64,000 nt of DNA from Leifsonia sp. C5G2 (lineage in GTDB: Bacteria; Actinomycetota; Actinomycetes; Actinomycetales; Microbacteriaceae): positions 62,001 through 126,000 of the forward strand of contig NZ_JABFMV010000009.1 of the NCBI RefSeq assembly GCF_013359685.1, given 5' to 3'. Shown here piece after piece: positions 17,510 to 25,373 of the stretch; position 1 is the first letter of the stretch, and each line of letters begins with the position of its first letter. The position numbers and the translations under genes are program-made. Under the pieces are notes generated by a model. It had not been told where the DNA came from. It did not search any database and was given only the letters and a program-made list of their open reading frames with translations.

Positions 17510-19337
17510 CGCCGTCGTGGTCGCGGTCCAGGTGCATGGCGCCCCTCACCCGCTCGACCCCCTCTGTGAACAGTGCCTTGGCCGAGTCCTTGATCACCCC
17601 GAACTCGTCCGGGTCGCCCTTGAGCAGGGCGAGCGCCGTGTTCTTGGCGAACTCCGCCGTGATGTGCGGAGGCAGCGGAGGGACGTTCTTGCTCGTGTGG
17701 GCGTCGATCAGGGTGACGCCGGGGTTCGCGAACGCCCGATCCCACGCCTGCGCGGCCTGGTCGTCGGTCGTGACGCGGATCCCGGTGAACCCGACCAGCT
17801 CGGCCCAGCCTGCATAGTCGACGGACTCGACATCCTGAGAGGTCGACCACACCGGGTTGCCGTCCTCCGTCCGCATCTCCCACGAGACCTGGGTGAGGTC
17901 GTCGTTGTGGAGCACCAGGATGATCAGCTGCGGGTTGTCCCAGGTCTTCAGGTACTTCTTCACGGTGATGAGCTCGTTCATGCCGAGCATCTGGAACGCG
18001 CCGTCGCCGATGGTGCAGATCACGGGCCGCTCCGGATACGCGAACTTGGCGGCCACCGCATAGGGCATGGCGGCGAGCATGGTCGCGAGCCGGCCGGAGA
18101 GGTCGCCCATCATCCCCCGCCGGAGCCGGATGTGGTGGCCGTACCAGTCCGCCGTCGTCCCGGCGTCCGCGGTGACGATCGCTTGCGCGGGAAGTCGCTT
18201 GTTCAGCTCGTGATACACGCGACGCGGATTGACGCCGTCGGAGTACTCGACCATCGCCTGGGCCTCCATCTCGGCCTCCCAGTCGGCCATCTCGCCCGCC
18301 ACCTTCTCCTGCCAGGAGAGGTCGGTCTTGGTGTCGAGCAGCGGGATGAGCGCCGCCAGCGTGGTCTTGACGTCCCCCCAGAGGCTCACCTCGGTCGGAT
18401 AGCGCAGGCCCAGCTGCTCGGGCCGGAGGTCGATCTGGACAGCGCGTGCCTGCCCGGTCTTCGGCAGGAACTGCCCGTAGGGATAGTTCGTGCCCAGCAT
18501 CACGAGGGTGTCGCACTCGTTGGCCTGGTGGTAGCTCGGCAGCGAGCCGAGGAGGCCCAGCTGCTGGGTGTGGTACGGGATGTCCGAGGGCACGACCTGC
18601 TTGCCCCGCAGCGCCGTGATGATCCCCGCACCGGCTTTGCGCGCCGCTTCGAGCACTTCGTCGGTGGCGCCGTTCGCCCCGTGCCCGACCAGGAAGGTCA
18701 CCTTCTTGCCCGCGTTGATCACCGCAGCGGCCTTCGCCAGCTCGTCCGCCGGCGGGAGCAGATCGGTGGAGGGCGCCACCGCGCTGGAGCGGGAGACCCA
18801 CATCTCGGCGCCGGGCTCAGCCATCTTCATGCCCTGCACGTCGTGCGGGAGGATGATCACGGTCGGCTGCTTGCGCGTGATCGCCGTGCGGAAGGCCGTG
18901 TCTACGACGGCCTGCGCCTGCTCGGGCGAGACGATCGTCTGCACGTAGGCGGCGACGTCGGAGAAGGTCTGCTCGAGGTTGCTCTCCTGCTGGTTGAACG
19001 TGCCGAACGAGTCGAGTCCCTGCTGACCGACGATGGCGACGACCGGCTGATTGTCCATCTTCGCGTCGTAGAGACCGTTCATCATGTGGAAGCCTCCGGG
19101 GCTCGAGGTGGCGATGCAGACCCCGACCTCCCCCGTGAACTTGGCGTGAGCGGCCGCCATGAGGGCGCAGATCTCCTCGTGCGTGGGCCGCACGTACTGC
19201 AGTCCCCTGTCCGAGCGCTCGGCCTTGCCGAGGGCGCCGTCGAACTCGCCGATCCCATCCCCCGGGAAGCCGAAGACGCGACGCACGCCCCACTCCTGGA
19301 TGCGTCCGATGATGAAGTCGCTGACGGTGCTTGCCAT
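17499..19337 (-). CDS. thiamine-PP-dependent pyruvate oxidase-like enzyme
   Basis: A 612-aa three-domain ThDP enzyme of the pyruvate oxidase / acetolactate synthase family. The N-terminal pyrimidine domain has VRRVFGFPGDGIGEFDGAL and the catalytic glutamate region PTHEEICALMAAAHA. The central domain shows FLVGHGANGATDEVLEAARK. The C-terminal PP domain has the GDGAFQMLGMNELITV motif ending in HND, a variant of the GDG...NN pattern. QDVESVDYAGWAELVGFTGI is typical of pyruvate oxidases. It probably decarboxylates a 2-oxoacid with electron transfer to FAD/quinone or oxygen. Gene order suggests it works with the GMC oxidoreductase; the gap to that gene is 23 bases. Confidence 0.8.
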   Translation of the reverse strand: MASTVSDFIIGRIQEWGVRRVFGFPGDGIGEFDGALGKAERSDRGLQYVRPTHEEICALMAAAHAKFTGEVGVCIATSSPGGFHMMNGLYDAKMDNQPVVAIVGQQGLDSFGTFNQQESNLEQTFSDVAAYVQTIVSPEQAQAVVDTAFRTAITRKQPTVIILPHDVQGMKMAEPGAEMWVSRSSAVAPSTDLLPPADELAKAAAVINAGKKVTFLVGHGANGATDEVLEAARKAGAGIITALRGKQVVPSDIPYHTQQLGLLGSLPSYHQANECDTLVMLGTNYPYGQFLPKTGQARAVQIDLRPEQLGLRYPTEVSLWGDVKTTLAALIPLLDTKTDLSWQEKVAGEMADWEAEMEAQAMVEYSDGVNPRRVYHELNKRLPAQAIVTADAGTTADWYGHHIRLRRGMMGDLSGRLATMLAAMPYAVAAKFAYPERPVICTIGDGAFQMLGMNELITVKKYLKTWDNPQLIILVLHNDDLTQVSWEMRTEDGNPVWSTSQDVESVDYAGWAELVGFTGIRVTTDDQAAQAWDRAFANPGVTLIDAHTSKNVPPLPPHITAEFAKNTALALLKGDPDEFGVIKDSAKALFTEGVERVRGAMHLDRDHDGDEK

Positions 19338-19360
19338 GATGCTTCCTTCCTCTGTGATTC

Positions 19361-20995
19361 CTACGGTTCGGGCCGCGCGATCAGCCGATCGGCCGCCCGC
19401 GCCGCGATGGCCATGATGGTGAGCGCCGGGTTGGCGCTGCCCTGCGTCGGCAGCACGCTCCCGTCGGTAATGAGCAGGTTCGGCACGGCGAAGCTCCGGC
19501 AGTCGGCATCGACGACGCCGTCGTGCTCATCGGCCGCCATCCGACACCCGCCCACAAGATGCGCGTACCGCTGGACAGTGATCGTCTCCTGTGCACCCGC
19601 CGCCGTGAGGATGCGCTCCATGACCCCCTGTGCGGCCTTCGCGAGCGCCCGGTCGTTGTCGCACTGGCTGTACGAGAAGTGCGCGATCGGGAGTCCGTAG
19701 CGGTCCTTCTCGTCGGCGAGCGTGACGCGGTTGCCCGGTTGCGGGAGGAATTCGCACAGCGCCCCGAGACAGGCCCAGTGCGCGTAGTCGGTCATGTATT
19801 CGCGGAACTCCGCGCCCCAGCGCCCCTCGGCCATGACGTGCTCCGACCAGGTGATCGGCAGCGGCGACACGGTCTGGATGGAGAAGCCGCGCTTGTACGG
19901 CTTGCTCGGGTCCGTCTCGTAGAACTGCTCGGTGCTCACTTCCGGGGGCGGCGCCTTCCACATGCGCACCTCCGACTCGAAGCGTCCCGCCGTCTGCGGA
20001 GCGCCCTGCACCATCAGGTAGCGGCCGACCTGGTCGAAGTCGTTGCACAGCCCGTCGGGGAAGCGCGACGAGGCCGAGTTGAGCAGCAGTCGCGGCGTCT
20101 CGATGGAGTAACCGGCCACGGCGACCATGCGGGCTCGCTGGAACCGGTGGCGTCCGTCCTTCAGGTAGTGGACTCCTGTCGCGCGCCCGGTGCGCGCATC
20201 CACCTCGATGGACGAGACCATGCAGTCCGCGCGGACTTCGGCACCGTGCGCGAGGGCATCGGGGACGTGCGTGATCAGCGGCGACGCCTTCGCGTTCACC
20301 TTGCAGCCCTGCAGGCAGAACCCGCGGTAGATGCAGTGCGGACGATGGCCGAAGCGTCCGTTGGCGATCGCGACGGGACCGACCCGCGCCTCGATCCCGG
20401 CGGCCTCCGCCCCGCGCAGGAAGATCTCGCCGTTGCCCGACACGGGGTGAGGACGGTGGGGGTACGAGTGCGGGTCGCCCCACGGCCAGTCCTGCCCTGC
20501 GACCGGGAGCTCGCCCTCGATGCGCCCGTAGTACGGAGCGAGATCGCCGTACTCGATGGGCCAGTCCGCGCCGACGCCGTCCGCCGTCGCCGTGTGGAAG
20601 TCGCTCGGGTGGAAACGCGGCGTGTACCCGGCGTAGTGGATCATCGAACCGCCGACCCCTCGGCCCGAGTTGTTCGAACCGAGCGGCACGGGGTCGTCTC
20701 CGCCGATCTGCCGCGGTTCTGTCCAATAGAGATGGTGAGAACCGGCCTCATCGCTGACCCAGTCGCGCTGGGTGTCCCAGAACGGTCCTGCATCGAGCGC
20801 CACCGCCCGCCACCCGGCGCGGGCGACCCGCTGCAGGAGCGTCGAACCGCCCGCTCCGCAGCCCACGATCACCAGATCGACCTCGTCGGTGTCGTCGAAC
20901 CGGCGCATGTCCTCCCGCAGCCCGTGCCGGTACTGCGACCCGTCGTCGGTGAGCAGCCAGGCCGACTCGTTGCGCTCGCGTACGGCGTCAACCAT
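19361..20995 (-). CDS. GMC-family FAD oxidoreductase (sugar/gluconate dehydrogenase type)
   Basis: A 544-aa flavoprotein. The dinucleotide-binding site is DLVIVGCGAGGSTLLQRVAR near residues 40-60. GRGVGGSMIHYAG follows, and the C-terminal part has YAHLVGGCRM with the catalytic His, then TDGSVLPTQGSANPALTIMA. This matches the large subunit of gluconate-2-dehydrogenase-type and related sugar dehydrogenases that donate electrons to the respiratory chain. The ATG at 20995 overlaps the small-subunit gene by 8 bases; the longer open frame upstream is a shadow of that gene. The interleaved small subunit strongly supports a two-protein dehydrogenase. Confidence 0.87.
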   Translation of the reverse strand: MVDAVRERNESAWLLTDDGSQYRHGLREDMRRFDDTDEVDLVIVGCGAGGSTLLQRVARAGWRAVALDAGPFWDTQRDWVSDEAGSHHLYWTEPRQIGGDDPVPLGSNNSGRGVGGSMIHYAGYTPRFHPSDFHTATADGVGADWPIEYGDLAPYYGRIEGELPVAGQDWPWGDPHSYPHRPHPVSGNGEIFLRGAEAAGIEARVGPVAIANGRFGHRPHCIYRGFCLQGCKVNAKASPLITHVPDALAHGAEVRADCMVSSIEVDARTGRATGVHYLKDGRHRFQRARMVAVAGYSIETPRLLLNSASSRFPDGLCNDFDQVGRYLMVQGAPQTAGRFESEVRMWKAPPPEVSTEQFYETDPSKPYKRGFSIQTVSPLPITWSEHVMAEGRWGAEFREYMTDYAHWACLGALCEFLPQPGNRVTLADEKDRYGLPIAHFSYSQCDNDRALAKAAQGVMERILTAAGAQETITVQRYAHLVGGCRMAADEHDGVVDADCRSFAVPNLLITDGSVLPTQGSANPALTIMAIAARAADRLIARPEP

Positions 20996-21629
20996 CGCGC
21001 TTCCCCGGGATCGGGTTCTCGGAGGGCCGGGCGTCCGGGACCTCGAAGGGCTCGAGCCGGTCGACTCCGATGTTCTTGTAACCGCGAGGGTACGCCGGGC
21101 CGGCGAAGCCGATCTCGTTCCAGGCCAACGGGTGCGAGTAGAAGGCCGTGCATGCGTAGCGGGTCCAGAGGCTCCAGACGCGGGCGGCCGGAAAGCCGTG
21201 CCAATCGCCGTCGGTGTTATGGATGCCCGCCAGGAGAGCCGTCTGGTCATCCCATTCAAGCTCGCAGAAAGGTGAGCCATGGGCCGCCGACGCGTCCTCG
21301 TCCAGCGCGGCCAGCGTCGAGCGCCACGCCTCCGCATCGCCGGCCATGTCGTCGTAGTGCCAGCCGTCGGTCTGCAGTTCGGCCAGCCGGGCGTCGACCA
21401 TGTTCGTCACCGGCACTTTCGGCTCGTCGCGCTGGTAGAGCAGCTGGTCGAACAGGGCCGTCGCGGCCGCCTGCTCCTCAAGGGTGAAGAAGCGGAAGTC
21501 CGGAAGCATCCCGAGCCGGCTGTCCACGGTGGCGCGGGTGGCATCGTCCCAGTGGTCACGGAAGGCGAGAGTGTCGAAGCCGGGATAGCGGCCGCCGCCG
21601 TGGCGCGGCTCCAGGTTCAGCGCCGTCAT
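20988..21629 (-). CDS. gluconate 2-dehydrogenase subunit 3-like protein
   Basis: A 213-aa small partner of the GMC dehydrogenase. The family block FFTLEEQAAATALFDQLL followed by VDARLAELQTDGWHYDDM is visible, and the C-terminal half holds aromatic-rich sequence ending AYPRGYKNIGVDRLEPFEVP. I see no Tat or Sec signal, although members often ride out of the cell with a Tat-bearing partner. The start overlaps the upstream membrane-protein stop (ATGA, 21626-21629) and the end overlaps the GMC start. It probably stabilises the catalytic subunit and helps pass electrons to the membrane. Confidence 0.8.
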   Translation of the reverse strand: MTALNLEPRHGGGRYPGFDTLAFRDHWDDATRATVDSRLGMLPDFRFFTLEEQAAATALFDQLLYQRDEPKVPVTNMVDARLAELQTDGWHYDDMAGDAEAWRSTLAALDEDASAAHGSPFCELEWDDQTALLAGIHNTDGDWHGFPAARVWSLWTRYACTAFYSHPLAWNEIGFAGPAYPRGYKNIGVDRLEPFEVPDARPSENPIPGKRDG

Positions 21630-22090
21630 CGCTCGCGCCTCAGGATCGCGGCGAGGACGCCCATCCCACCGACCAGGGTCACCAGGAGCGGCGCCAGCAG
21701 CGGCGGGCCCATCTCGAGGTTGTAGCGGGTGTTGCGCCAGCCCCCGGGCTTCTGGCCGATTCCGCGTGCGTGCAGGTAGGTGCCCTGCAGCCCGTTCGCG
21801 ATGATGGTCAGCGACGCCAGTGGGAGCACGACCTTGGCGGCGCGCTTGCTGAACACCCCGGCGATTCCGGCGGCGGCGCCGACCGGCCCCAGCACGACCG
21901 GCACCCACATCCACCGGTTGCCGAAGCTCGCCTTGTCGTGCTCGAAGAAGATCTCGCCGGCCGTGACCACCGCTCCGGCTGCCGTCAGAGCGGCGAGGGA
22001 TCGCTCGAACCGCCCGGTCTCGATGTTGCGGATCATGCGGTCGATCCCGAACTCGCTTCGTGTCCTGGTGCCGCGCCGACGAACCGACAC
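21626..22090 (-). CDS. small integral membrane protein, first gene of the oxidation operon
   Basis: A 154-aa protein with about four membrane segments (around LAALTAAGAVVTAGEIFF, VPVVLGPVGAAAGIAGVF, VVLPLASLTIIANGLQG and PPLLAPLLVTLVGGMGVLAA). I do not recognise a named family. No CxxCH haem motif is present; two histidines (EHDKAS, YLHARG) lie at membrane edges. Because it is coupled to the dehydrogenase small subunit it is a good candidate for the membrane anchor or quinone-side partner. That is inferred from gene order. Two copies of the 21-bp operator lie in the 210 bases between this gene and the divergent CtaG gene. Confidence 0.65.
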   Translation of the reverse strand: MSVRRRGTRTRSEFGIDRMIRNIETGRFERSLAALTAAGAVVTAGEIFFEHDKASFGNRWMWVPVVLGPVGAAAGIAGVFSKRAAKVVLPLASLTIIANGLQGTYLHARGIGQKPGGWRNTRYNLEMGPPLLAPLLVTLVGGMGVLAAILRRER

Positions 22091-22162
22091 TGTCGCCTCC
22101 CTGATGCACTCGTGCGCGAGGGCCGGACCCCGTCCGCGCGTTCACGACCCACCCTCCCCCGT

Positions 22163-22183
22163 TGCAACAGTTGTACAAGTGCA
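22163..22183. promoter_or_regulatory. putative MarR operator, site A
   Basis: On the minus strand it reads TGCA-CTTG-TACAACTGTTGCA: the conserved 13-bp dyad with an extra TGCA half-site four bases upstream. It lies 73 bases upstream of the oxidation-operon start at 22090, and its orientation points toward the CtaG side. Confidence 0.6.
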
Positions 22184-22250
22184 CGTTTCGGATTTCTCAG
22201 ATCCGGACACCGGGATCGTGTCACCCCGCGCGTTGCAAGCCGTGTAGCCT

Positions 22251-22271
22251 TGCAAATGTTGCAGATATGCA
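22251..22271. promoter_or_regulatory. putative MarR operator, site E
   Basis: On the minus strand it reads TGCA-TATC-TGCAACATTTGCA, matching the consensus in all but one base of the core and keeping the same 4-base spacing. It lies about 30 bases before the CtaG start at 22301 and 68 bases from site A. Confidence 0.5.
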
Positions 22272-22300
22272 TTGGTTGTCGAATCGCCGTGAACACCGCC

Positions 22301-23347
22301 ATGAAGAATCTCTCCGTCTGGGCCGCACCATCCCCGCCACCGGGCGACGGGTCGCCCCTGCACGCCATGACCGGGCTGATGTGGATGCCGACGACGCCCC
22401 CGACATTCGCCCGGATGATCGCGGTCCACCCTCAGCCGGTGCCGATCATCCCCGTGCTGATGCTCCTGCTGCTCGCTCTCTACGCCATCGCCGTCGTGAG
22501 GCTGCGGCTCCGCGGCGACCGCTGGCCGCTGCACCGGAGCATCCTCTGGACGCTCGGCATCGCGTCCGTGCTGGCCATGACGGCCACCGGCATCGACGGC
22601 TACGGGATGGAGCTGTTCAGCGCCCATATGGTGCAGCACATGGTGCTGTCGATGCTCGCCCCCGTCTTCCTGGTGTTGGGGGCACCGATCACGCTCGCCC
22701 TCCGTGCGCTTCCGGCGAGGCCATCCGGCCAGACGTCGGCCCGCTCGCTCCTCCTCGCCGTCCTGCACAGCCGGCCGGCGCGATTCCTGGCCCACCCGGT
22801 GACGTCGCTCTCGCTGTTCCTCGTCAGCCTCTACGGCCTCTACTTCACCCCGATCTTCGACGCTCTGATGAGCACCATGTGGGGCCACAACCTGATGCTG
22901 GTGCACTTCCTGGCCGTCGGATTCCTCTACTTCTGGTGTGTGCTCGGCATCGACCCGACTCCCCGCCAGGCATCCCGCGGCCTGCGCCGCTACGCCGGGC
23001 CGACCGTCAGGATCGTCGAGCTCGCGGCGACCACGCCGTTCCACGCCTTCTTCGGGGTCATGCTCATGATGTCCGTCGCTCTGACCGTCGGGTTCTACCG
23101 CCACCCGATCCCCGGGTGGGGCATTGCACCGCTGGCGGACCAGGCCGTGGGCGGCGGCATCGCGTGGGGGTTCACCGAGATCCCGACCCTGATCGTGCTC
23201 GGGGTGATCTTCCTGCAGTGGCAGCGCTCGGACGAACGGCGCACCCGCCGGCTCGAGAGGTCGAGCGCCCGCGCCGAGGCAGAGCGGGCCGCGTACAACG
23301 ACTACCTGGCACGGCTCGCGGCCTACGACGAACGGCACGGCGCGTGA
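22301..23347 (+). CDS. ctaG: CtaG/caa3-type cytochrome c oxidase assembly membrane protein
   Basis: A 348-aa polytopic protein of the Caa3_CtaG family, needed for copper-centre assembly of haem-copper oxidases in Gram-positive bacteria. About seven hydrophobic helices are visible, with signature-like blocks MELFSAHMVQHMVLSMLAPV and MWGHNLMLVHFLAVGFLYFW rich in His/Met, as expected for a copper-handling membrane protein. The start is uncertain: ATG 22301 has no clear ribosome-binding site, and GTG 22289 or ATG 22367 are possible. It is coupled to CcdA by a GTGA overlap. It lies just downstream of operator site E. Confidence 0.8.
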   Translation: MKNLSVWAAPSPPPGDGSPLHAMTGLMWMPTTPPTFARMIAVHPQPVPIIPVLMLLLLALYAIAVVRLRLRGDRWPLHRSILWTLGIASVLAMTATGIDGYGMELFSAHMVQHMVLSMLAPVFLVLGAPITLALRALPARPSGQTSARSLLLAVLHSRPARFLAHPVTSLSLFLVSLYGLYFTPIFDALMSTMWGHNLMLVHFLAVGFLYFWCVLGIDPTPRQASRGLRRYAGPTVRIVELAATTPFHAFFGVMLMMSVALTVGFYRHPIPGWGIAPLADQAVGGGIAWGFTEIPTLIVLGVIFLQWQRSDERRTRRLERSSARAEAERAAYNDYLARLAAYDERHGA

Positions 23348-24195
23348 ACGCGGCGGATCTGGTCTACGCCTTCGCTCTCGGCCTGGCCGCCACCCTGAAC
23401 CCGTGCGGGTTCCCCCTCCTCCCCGCCTACCTCGCCGTCTTCCTCGGGGAGGATGCGGCATCCCTGTCCGGTCGGCTGCTGCGCGCTGTGAAGGCGTCGG
23501 CCTCGATGACAGCCGGGTTCGTCGCGGTGTTCGCCGTCGCGGGCCTCGCGGTCGCCGCCGGACTGAAGCTCGGGCTCGCGTGGACGCCGTACTTCACGGC
23601 CGCCCTGGGGCTCGTCCTCCTGGTGGTCGGCATCTTCGGCGCGGCGGGAAAGGAGCTGAGACTGCCGGCGGTCGCACTCCCCTTCCGGTCCGGGCGCGAC
23701 GCGCCAGCGATGGCAGGGTACGGCGCCGCATTCGCCGCGACCTCCCTCGGATGCACGCTGCCCCTCTTCCTCGCGGCCGCGTCCCCCAGCGTCACCGCCG
23801 GCGCGCCCCTCGGCGCCCTGGCCGCCGCTCTCGCTTACGCCCTCGGCATGGGCATCTTCGTCGCCGCCTGCAGCGTCGTCGCCTCGCTCCTCGGCGCCGA
23901 GGCCGTGCGGATCGCGGGACGCCGAATCACCCGGTACCTTCCCCGCATCGCATCCTGGGTGCTGATCTTCGTCGGCATCTACCTGCTGGCGTTCGGAACC
24001 CGCCTCGTCGTCCAGCCGGACGCTCAGCGGAGTCTCTCGACCTACGTGGCGGGCGCCGCCGACGCGCTCGGCTCCGCGGTCTCCGCCCACCCGCTGATCA
24101 TCGGTGCGACAGCCACGCTCGTGGTCCTCTCCGCTCTGGCGTCGATCGCCATCGCCCGGCGACGTCGCACCCCGAACCCCCCGGAGCAGCAGTGA
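23344..24195 (+). CDS. ccdA: cytochrome c biogenesis protein CcdA (DsbD-like membrane thiol carrier)
   Basis: A 283-aa polytopic protein carrying reducing power across the membrane to extracytoplasmic thioredoxin-like proteins. The two redox cysteines are in TLNPCGFPLLPAY near the N terminus and TSLGCTLPLFL in the fourth helix, the standard CcdA pair. The GTG at 23344 overlaps the CtaG stop and its own stop overlaps the next GTG, so the three genes are translationally linked. Its partner is probably the thioredoxin-like half of the following gene. Confidence 0.88.
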   Translation: MNAADLVYAFALGLAATLNPCGFPLLPAYLAVFLGEDAASLSGRLLRAVKASASMTAGFVAVFAVAGLAVAAGLKLGLAWTPYFTAALGLVLLVVGIFGAAGKELRLPAVALPFRSGRDAPAMAGYGAAFAATSLGCTLPLFLAAASPSVTAGAPLGALAAALAYALGMGIFVAACSVVASLLGAEAVRIAGRRITRYLPRIASWVLIFVGIYLLAFGTRLVVQPDAQRSLSTYVAGAADALGSAVSAHPLIIGATATLVVLSALASIAIARRRRTPNPPEQQ

Positions 24196-25373
24196 CAGCA
24201 CAACGACCTCGCATCTGGCCGGTGATCGTCGCGGCGGTCGCCGTCCTGGCCGCCTTCGTCGGCGTCGTCATCGCCGCCGCGCTGCCGCCGTCCACGGCTG
24301 CAGCACCGTCGTCTCCGCCCGCGGCGCCCGGCATCACGTCGGCGGCGGCCGACCTCATCCAGCTCGACCCTCTCGGCCATAGCGCGGTGCGAGCGCCCTC
24401 CTACTCCTTGACCGACCAGAGCGGACGGACCATCACCCCGGACTCCTTCCACGGCCGCTCCGTCGTCCTCACCTTCAACGACGACCAGTGCCAGGACCTG
24501 TGCACCCTCCTGGCCCAGGATGTCGCGCGCGCTGACACGGACCTCGGCTCGCAGTCCGGGAAGATCGCGTTCGTCTCGATCAACGCGAACCCGTATTACC
24601 CGGCGGTCACCGATGTCGCGCAGTGGACGGACGCGCACGGCCTCGGGCACGCCGCCAATTGGTACTACGGCACCGGGAGCCCGAAGACGCTCGCGGCCGT
24701 CGCCCAGGCGTACGGCGTCCCGATCGAGCTCGACCCGGCCCAGCGGTCCGTTGTGCACGGCACCGAGATCTTCTTCATCGACCCCTCCGGCACCGAACGC
24801 GCGCTCGGCCAGTTCGGCACGGATTCGGCCAGCACCGCCGCGTTCGCCCACACGATGGCGCAGGAGGCGGTCGATCTGCTGCCGTCGTCCGAACGCGGCA
24901 CCGTCTCGGGCGCGGCGCCGGCCGACCTCGGCACGACGGGCACCGGTGTCGGCTCGAAACCCGCGCCGTTCTCCCTGCCCGCCCTGGACGGCTCCGGCCG
25001 CAACAGCAGCTCCACCGGCGCCTACACCGTGCTGAACTTCTGGGCCAGCACCTGCACGGCTTGTGTCACGGAACTGCCCGCGCTGCAGAAAGTCGCGCAG
25101 GAGTTCAGCGGGCGAGCCGCCTTCCTCGGCATCGACGTCTCCGATCAGACGCCATCCGCGCGTTCTCTCGCGGCCCGGTCGGGAGTCACCTACCCGCTCG
25201 CGGCCGATGCGGATGGGGTGATCGCCGGCCGCTTCCACATCACCGGGCTTCCCTACACCGTCGTCCTGGATCCCTCCGGCCGTGTGCTGATCCGGCACCC
25301 GGGCGCCTTCACCGCCGAGCAGCTGGAGTACATCCTGCAGACCCTGATGCCTGCGAGCGGATCGAAAGGCTAG
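24192..25373 (+). CDS. SCO1/SenC - TlpA-like thioredoxin fusion protein
   Basis: A 393-aa membrane-anchored protein with two redox domains. A signal anchor (IVAAVAVLAAFVGVVIAA) is followed by a SCO domain with DDQCQDLC (the C-x3-C copper pair) and HGTEIFFIDPSG, giving the third copper ligand His. After a linker, a TlpA/ResA-type domain starts PAPFSLPALDGSG and has FWASTCTACVTELPAL (a CTAC active site) and the cis-proline region ITGLPYTVVLDPSG. SCO delivers copper to cytochrome oxidase subunit II and TlpA-like proteins keep SCO cysteines reduced. Both are here on one chain, next to the thiol carrier CcdA and to CtaG. The stop overlaps the convergent monooxygenase stop (CTAG). Confidence 0.87.
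   Translation: MTAQRPRIWPVIVAAVAVLAAFVGVVIAAALPPSTAAAPSSPPAAPGITSAAADLIQLDPLGHSAVRAPSYSLTDQSGRTITPDSFHGRSVVLTFNDDQCQDLCTLLAQDVARADTDLGSQSGKIAFVSINANPYYPAVTDVAQWTDAHGLGHAANWYYGTGSPKTLAAVAQAYGVPIELDPAQRSVVHGTEIFFIDPSGTERALGQFGTDSASTAAFAHTMAQEAVDLLPSSERGTVSGAAPADLGTTGTGVGSKPAPFSLPALDGSGRNSSSTGAYTVLNFWASTCTACVTELPALQKVAQEFSGRAAFLGIDVSDQTPSARSLAARSGVTYPLAADADGVIAGRFHITGLPYTVVLDPSGRVLIRHPGAFTAEQLEYILQTLMPASGSKG

Noticed and set aside
17346-19700. Plus-strand 784-codon open frame opposite the ThDP enzyme
   Set aside because: The minus strand encodes an unmistakable ThDP enzyme with all motifs; the plus frame has none.
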